Assembly: GCA_026874595.1 (NCBI GenBank)
Contig: CM049308.1
Location: 70,466,624 to 70,530,623 of the forward strand
Length of the DNA stretch: 64,000 bases
Source of the DNA: Sipunculus nudus
Taxonomy: Eukaryota; Annelida; Sipuncula; Golfingiida; Sipunculidae
Reading direction: 5' to 3'
Shown here: positions 57,911 to 64,000 of the stretch, piece by piece
How the letters are laid out: each line of letters starts with the position of its first letter
Position numbering within the stretch: the stretch's first letter is position 1
Made by a program: the position numbers and the translations under genes
Notes under the pieces: model-generated
Databases searched by the model: none
Told to the model about the DNA's origin: nothing
Seen by the model: the letters and a program-made list of their open reading frames with translations, nothing else

Positions 57911-58154
57911 GCCAGCAAGTGTGTTGCCCACATGACTACTGCACCTGAAAGGGAACAAGAATGGATTTGCACAGGTCATATAGCATAACCAGGGCAAGTG
58001 ACCATAACACTGTACTCAAATGACACAACCCTCAGTCCAGGACTCATGATTAACCAAAATGCCTAATACACAAGTGAAAGATGGAGTTACCAACCTTATG
58101 CTTGCGTGTCAGCAAGGACGTGCTGACCAGGTTGCTCTGTTGCTCAAGAAGAAG
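57911..58154 (+). CDS. ankyrin-repeat protein, first coding exon
   Basis: The exon begins after an acceptor (tttgtttaacag, AG at 57909-57910), so a non-coding exon lies upstream. The coding part runs from ATG 58059 to the donor AAG|GTATGT at 58154/58155: 32 codons, ending in phase 0. Residues 7-32 (K-D-G-V-T-N-L-M-L-A-C-Q-Q-G-R-A-D-Q-V-A-L-L-L-K) form the first ankyrin repeat, with the usual T-x-L-M-x-A-C and L-L-L pattern. No in-frame methionine upstream extends the reading frame convincingly. Together with the exon at 63558 it starts a protein whose N-terminus is made directly of ankyrin repeats. The product beyond the window is unknown, so no gene symbol is given. Confidence 0.75.
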
Positions 58155-61100
58155 GTATGTATATCCATATATATATTTATATGACATGTTTAAATATGTA
58201 CATTAAACAGTTTGTAGTGACTTGCAAGTTTGCTGACTGGACGAGATTCTGGCGACACCAAAGGGTCAGAAACTGGGAACTTTTGATATATTTAAGACTG
58301 AAGTATATTCTGTTTGAGAGACAGCAACTATAATGTTATTGGTTCTGTCAGTGTGTCTGTATCAACTCAACTGAACTTTATATATTATCTTCTCTATTCT
58401 TACAATAATGGCGTTTTGCTAATTAATACAAGCCATCAAAAATAACAGTTGAATATCATGTTAAACATATTTGATAGGTCTACAAGGAATCCAAGAAAAT
58501 ATGCTACATATAAGATATTCAGATGCATAAAGAACATACAAGAAATTACTAGGGATGCATTCAACACAAAGGAAAACGATACATATGTATGTATGTCTCG
58601 CATTGAAAAGATTGTGCTTTAGAATCAGAAGGTTTAATTGTTAACATACCTGCAGATACAAATAAACTTTTGGCTTTTGGAAAGTGCTTAAAATTCTTCA
58701 AGTTTTGCCATATACTATGTTGATATGAATTTGTACATCAACACCTGATTAATAATGTAGTAGCTATGTTAAGTTGTTTTCATGATAAGGATTGGCAACA
58801 TTTAATAACTGTTACATCGGTTGCTGGGATATACAATTAAAGTTATCGTATTCAAATATATTTGTGACAGGTAGAATCATTGAAATTAGGTTCAGAGGTT
58901 TCCTGACATTAATCATGGTTTAAGCTTTTTGGATCACAGTTCTGCCTGGACAAGTCCAATATCAGCAATCAGAATATCTCCTAGGATTAACTCTTCTCAA
59001 TTGCTGAAATCTTAGGGTTAAAGGTTTCCACAATGAAAAATTATGATCCCAATAAAACAAGACACAGAGTGAATCTGAAAAAAAAAACAAAAATTGGCAG
59101 CATGGAATGTGAAATAAAAAAACTCAAAATATTGTAAAATTTCATTAATCATCAGTGCACAAGATTTAATGATAATTTGATGAATTTAATGATACAAAGT
59201 ACCAGAGTAAATTATCCAATATAGAATTATTGAAGGAACCTTTCTTCATTATAGAACAAGAAGAATTTCGTTTGAAACATCAAAGAGACATTTCTGACAA
59301 ATAAAAGGCATACTCAATAAAATATAAACAAAAAACAACCAGTAGTTTAACTGAAGACTTCAGTCAGAAATAGTAATAAAATAATTGATTTTATATAAGT
59401 TCACATGTTTTTCTTCTATTGGTTCCAGCTATCTGGAATTACACAAGAAGTATTCATTTATTTAACTGTCTCTCATATTACAAGGTACATGTACTTTCTT
59501 TTGTTCTGAAGTCTGTAACTTCAAGTTGTCAAAATGGGGGAAGTTGGATAAACTCTTGGTTAGACATTTTGCTAGCTAGTAGATTTGACATTCATAGTTG
59601 ATTAGAGCTTTTTTGTGACATATATATGGCATATTCACATGTTTCTAAGTCAACTCTCTATCCTTTAATATTTTCTCTAAGGCATTTTAATTTCCATGCC
59701 CATCACAACACCTCTTTAAAAAATGTTCTTTCTGCATGACATGTTAAATAGGTGTTTTAACTGATTTGAATTCTAAGTACCACTCTATATTCTGCCGTTC
59801 TGATGATTATACACCAATTTACCTGTGCAGCTGAGCTCATAATTTTTCGAGAAAGACCTTAAAACTGAATTTTTTAACTTTTGTTTCAATTAAAAAAAAT
59901 TGAAATTTCATTTTAAACATGAAAGAAAAATGGTAGAGAAAAAAAAATGAATTTGGGATATTGTCATGTGGTCTGGTGATACTGGTTGATCAAAATTATG
60001 TACCATTCAAAATTTTCAAAAACATTAAAATATCATATATGAAAATGATACATATACCATCAAAAAGAACACCACATTACCCCAGTCTTTTGATTAAAGC
60101 TTTTACATTTATTTTTGATAACAATTATTTGAAAGAAATATTGAGACAAAATTTTGTGGACAGCAGTGTTGGAATGGAGTATACCAAGGCTACTGAAGGG
60201 GTTCAATATGCTGTTTATTAGCATGTTCAGACATTCATGGTTGCTAGGCAGAGGAACATATGTTTATAGATTGATAAAGTCCTACAAGGCACTGTATCAT
60301 TGATCAGTTAGTGTATTATTGCTGCTTAGGCTAATTTCAATAAAATGAGAACACTGATATATGGATTGTATCATCAGTGTAAATTTAACCACATACTGTC
60401 TGTTTGGGAGGTATATATACTGTAAGAGGAGACGCGAATTCCTACAGAATCTGCCATGTATTATTGTGGTCTTGTTAAACTGGATTCTGTATTAGTATGT
60501 ACAATGGTTTAACCATTGACTCAGACTGTATATATACTTACCAGCACTGTCCGTCTGAGGGTCAAAAGTATCTGATTACCAGAGAGGTGTGGCAGCTCAT
60601 TCTTGTTTTGATTCTTACGGAGAATCCTATAGTCAAGATGCAATTTACTCCTGGTTTCATTTAATCAAATTAAACAATGATCAACAACTGTCTAAAAGAT
60701 ATGCTAATAGTTTTGCCTTATTTTCCACTCAACTTTTTCTGTTCTTTTGATCTCTCCCTCTGACTGTTAGCTACTGTCCTTATTCCTGTCTCCCCTATCT
60801 GTCCTGGCTCTGACTTAATGACTCTCCTGTCCCGGTTTCTGAAATTTATTGTCTGGTTTAGTAACAAATGCATCATTCATACATAATTTTCTGTAAAACT
60901 TGTCATTTCTGGCTTACTTTCTGTAAACATTAATGAAATGTATGTAAAACAGTTCTTATATATATACTAGCTGTTAAACCCGGTATACCGGGCTTATTAC
61001 TAGGGTTGGGGAGATATATTAACTGATATGTGGAATGTTGGCTCATTTTTTATTCTAAAAGTACACAAAAAAATACAGAAAATATAGGTTTTCAGAGGGA

Positions 61101-62301
61101 AACTGTCTCAATAAGATATGTATAAATATATTTTACATTTATTTTGTGAGACTCCTCGTGGCAAGAAATTCATACCCCGGTATGTTTGCCTTGAAGACCT
61201 GGTCGGTGATAATGTTTACAATGCGAACGGGAATGAGATGATGGGGCATTCAGGTTTTTGGTGATATACGACTTGATTCTATCATTGGACGTAGAAAGAT
61301 TAGGTTGATGTGAGGAACACATGAAAGATTTATTAAATGTATGTTGCAAGAAAACTGTTCCTGAAGAATGAAACAGAAATATGCATACCTCGTAATTAGC
61401 AGAAGCGGACCAACGGGACTCTATGCAGAGGGTCCGTATCCTATTTTCAGCCACTGCAACCATTTTTTCATCGTAATTCAGACACATTTTGAGGCCTGAA
61501 ACCCCGACACCACTCCACCCTACCCCATCCCACGTGTGTTCCTGAAATTGGGACCTTGAATTAGGTTATGTTATTGATCCTCCTAGGTTGAACTCTCCAT
61601 TTCATAAAGCGAGAAACATGTTTTTCTCTTCTACTGACCACACACGTGGGTGAGAGCCTCATTCTAATATAAGGCCCGACAGGATCAAATCCCTCACTGA
61701 AAGCAAGCGTTATTCATATGAACAAAAGAAGTGTTTGAGGTTGAGTGACTGCAAAGGCAGTTTGGCTGTGCTCGGTCTAACCTCCGTGCAAGTCAGTAAA
61801 AAACGGAAAAATCACTCAAAATTATATATACATTAAAAATTATATATTCTCATATCGCTTATGTCACTGCCGGGATAATAACCTTTAAAATAATGTATTG
61901 CACAGTTTTGTACACAACACGGGTTTAGAGAACACTGCGAACAAACGTGAACCAAATTCCTTTTATAAGTATTAGATTATTGCCTCAATTCCTGGCCCTG
62001 CACATATAAAACCTAAATTCAAGATGGCTGAAAAAAAAAATTATTTTATGTTACCTAACCTTCCTTCTCATTCAATAAATAATTTGACCAACAGGCCATG
62101 AATCTATCCTTTAAAATGCTTGATATTACATATGACTGTTAGTGCCTACTATATGAATGAGAGTTATGTAAAGGCTTAGCTCTCTCAATCTACTTGTGAC
62201 CCATGTTCAATTCCTGGCATGGTTACTAAGTCACTTGTGGTGGCCGGTCCAAGATCAGTGGTTTTCTCAAGTCCTCCATTTTTCTACACCCTACACCTCT
62301 A

Positions 62302-63003
62302 TACGCTCTTTACACAGCGCTTCAACTATAGGCCTAGTACCTATATCGTAAGCGCTGTTTGCTATGACCTCGTATCCTGAATTGCTACACCAGAGGGGAG
62401 CACTGTATTTTTGTCCAATCAGGTGAGACCTTGTGCTGGAAGACACTGCCAAGCGAGAAATACACAGGGCCAATCATGTTCATTTCGTTTTGATTGACAG
62501 CTCATCGCCCTGGTAACCGTATGAACAGGCCACAGGCTCAGAGAGAATTGCCCCAGACGTGGTTTGCTTAGGGCCTTTGGCACATAGGATGCCCGGCCGG
62601 TGAGCTGTAATGCAAACGAAACGTAACAACAAAGGCTGTGTGCACACCTCGCTGGCGGGTTTAAGTTCTGCAGATAACAGATACATGGCTACGCTAACAC
62701 AGTCATAATGTCATAATCGAATTGGTTGATGATGCAAGAATGCAGAGGGAGCAATTAAAATTCGACCGTAAACTCATCAAAGGGCGCTTGAAGCGCAGCT
62801 ATGGGCGGAGCCAGGATGCCTGTCGAGTGTTTGTTTATTGGCATCTCATTGGCTGCTTGTCACATCATACGCACGTTTTTTTTTTCAGCGGACAACGAAC
62901 CGCCACCTGGTGTCTAAATATATCATAAACGGTCCAAGCTGGCAGCATGAAAATCAGTTGCTAATCTTTAGAAGCGCAAGATTTCGGCTGCCTCGGGAGC
63001 GTA
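62302..63003 (+). mobile_element. TIR element R1, copy 2
   Basis: Same termini (TACGCTC/GAGCGTA) and over 90% identical to 1007-1763, but without the 47-bp terminal duplication. The flanks CACCTCTA and CACCCCTA are similar but offset by one base, so a target duplication is uncertain. It lies in the ankyrin gene intron. Confidence 0.7.
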
Positions 63004-63114
63004 CCACCCCTACAGACTAGAAAAAGCCACCATTTGAGCCATGGAGATTACCTCACATTAATATTATAATTATCTGTTCAATACATGTGAAATAAGTTCG
63101 CATATTTTGTATAT

Positions 63115-63543
63115 TGTCCCCCGCTCCGCCGATGCGGGGACATTGATTTGGATTTGTCTGTCTGTCTGTCCTTCTGTCTAGCTGTCTTTCTGTCTGTCTG
63201 TCTCTCTGTCCGTCTGTCAGGTTTTAGAGTGTCTGGCTTTTGTCTGTCTGTCTGTCACTTTGTCAGTCCGTCTGTCAGGTTTTCGTTTCCCTGCTATAAC
63301 TTTCCTAAATATTATCCAATGTCATTCAAATTAAGGTCAGTGATTGCTCTCATGCTTACCTTGGTTTTGATTTGTTTTGAAGTGTCTGGCTTATGTCTGT
63401 CAGTCTGTCTGTCACTCTGTCAGCTTTTTGTTTCTGTGGGATAACTTTCCTAAATATTATACAATTTCATTCAAATTTTGGTCAGTGATTGCTCTAAACA
63501 AGATCCCAAAGTGGGGGACATTAATTCCTTGAATTTGCTTGTT
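63115..63543 (+). mobile_element. RC-F rolling-circle-like element
   Basis: 5' hairpin TGTCCCCCGC/GCGGGGACA (63115-63142), then a GTCT/GTCC microsatellite (63155-63220). Two ~200-bp repeats follow ('ctataactttcctaaatatt', 'gtcagtgattgctct'), then the inverse of the start, GGGGGACA (63513-63520), and a CTTGTT end (63538-63543) like RC-A. No coding capacity. Confidence 0.55.
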
Positions 63544-63557
63544 GTGCTTCATTTCAG

Positions 63558-63813
63558 ATTAAAGTTGATAAGACTGATAAAAGTGGTAAGACAGCGCTGC
63601 ACTACTGTGTGGAGAATGAGGACACACAAGCAGCGGACATGCTGTTGGAGAGGGACTCCAGTATTGTAGATTTGAAGGATGCCGAGGGATACACTGCCTT
63701 CCAGCTGTCTGTGATTGCAGGAAATGTGCCAATGATGAAGTTCTTACTGCAGAGGGGGACTGATATCAACATGGTGGACCCAGAGGGGCATTCTGTTGTA
63801 CACTGGGCAACAG
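63558..63813 (+). CDS. ankyrin-repeat protein, second coding exon
   Basis: The acceptor CTTCATTTCAG ends at 63557 and the donor CAACAG|GTTAGT is at 63813/63814: 256 bp, entering in phase 0 and leaving in phase 1. It encodes residues 33-117. It completes the first ankyrin repeat, contains two full ones (about residues 41-71 with S-G-K-T-A-L-H-Y, and 74-104 with E-G-Y-T-A-F-Q-L), and begins a fourth (E-G-H-S-V-V-H-W-A-T). Loop residues D/G and the L-L pairs fit the ankyrin consensus. Ankyrin repeats bind partner proteins and do not reveal the function of the whole. The gene continues to the right. Confidence 0.85.
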
Positions 63814-64000
63814 GTTAGTTCTTGAAGACCATAGCTATGAAACCAATTAGCAGTAGGCTTCCTTACTGAATTGACAAGTCTGTCTTGAGTTATGACATGA
63901 GTCATGGCAAAAAATACACCACAGTGGTCACTTGGAAATGTGATATTATCATTAGGTTATAATCACAAAAGGAATATAAGTAATGTTAATTAAAATCCCA
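63814..64000 (+). other. start of next ankyrin-gene intron
   Basis: Begins GTTAGT. Nothing further is recognisable before the window edge. Confidence 0.6.

Larger units (their letters stand above)
58155..63557 (+). other. first coding intron of the ankyrin gene
   Basis: A 5.4-kb GT-AG intron. 58155-60960 is AT-rich with no recognised element. 60968 onward contains the palindrome CCCGGTATACCGGG (60979-60992) at the start of an unidentified repeat. 62302-63003 is R1 copy 2. 63115-63543 is a small RC-F element reaching to within 14 bp of the acceptor. A degenerate tRNA-like B box (GTTCAATTCC) at about 62207 may mark an old SINE. Minus-strand frames such as 61170-61487 are not recognisable as genes. 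Confidence 0.7.

Noticed and set aside
61170-61487. 105-codon minus-strand frame in the ankyrin intron
   Set aside because: It lies inside a probable dispersed repeat, with no recognisable motif.

Overview
This window is eukaryotic and very likely from a marine bivalve mollusc. Genes are sparse, introns carry GT-AG signals, the sequence is AT-rich, and most of the recognisable content is transposon-derived. Its most typical component is short rolling-circle (Helitron/Helentron-like) elements with satellite repeats as cores and GTCC-rich microsatellites behind their 5' hairpins, resembling the pearl/HINE-type elements known from bivalves. The clade assignment is inference; no species is claimed.

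Only three genes are supported. (1) 19273-19556 (+) is the single coding exon of SMIM12, a 92-residue membrane protein. (2) 21720-22167 (-) is the coding exon of an unrecognised 145-residue protein with a cysteine cluster; a splice acceptor lies just upstream of its ATG and a strong donor about 620 bp further upstream. It is convergent with SMIM12. (3) From 57911 to the right edge are the first two coding exons of an ankyrin-repeat gene (+), separated by a 5.4-kb intron. It continues beyond the window.

Layout: 1-3000, a hAT-like MITE, a degenerate satellite and TIR element R1. 3015-3856, an 842-bp element with perfect 9-bp target duplications, repeated in inverted orientation at 22843-23681. 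4100-18200, a transposon-in-transposon mosaic that includes a rolling-circle nest at least three deep (9150-14133). 18200-24000, the SMIM12 and cysteine-cluster genes. 24000-34900, mostly non-coding with MITEs, a 476-bp tandem duplication, a TTAA-target element split by R1, and an inverted rolling-circle copy. 35000-45400, further rolling-circle elements, a 36-bp minisatellite and a CAGGGTTC-TIR transposon nested in a Helitron. 45400-51200, nearly featureless apart from a dead LINE reverse-transcriptase fragment. 51207-56361, a MITE split by a 4.7-kb rolling-circle element made of ~338-bp repeats. 57911-64000, the ankyrin gene, with R1 and a small rolling-circle element in its first coding intron.

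Labels used below: RC-A (5' hairpin from AGCTCAGCTGACT, 3' end CTTGTT), RC-B (3' hairpin GTAGTCG/CGACTAC then CTAG), RC-C (5' hairpin TAGCCCATCAGCC), RC-D (ATGCCCCCGCC ends), RC-E (17-bp 5' stem, AGGGCCC ends), RC-F (TGTCCCCC ends), Sat-G (TGACCTTGA-rich satellite). The most notable observation is that the otherwise unalignable RC-A, RC-B and RC-C repeats share a module of about 100 bp ending in the palindrome GGTGGCGCCACC. No complete transposase, helicase or reverse transcriptase gene is present, so all mobile elements here look non-autonomous or dead.
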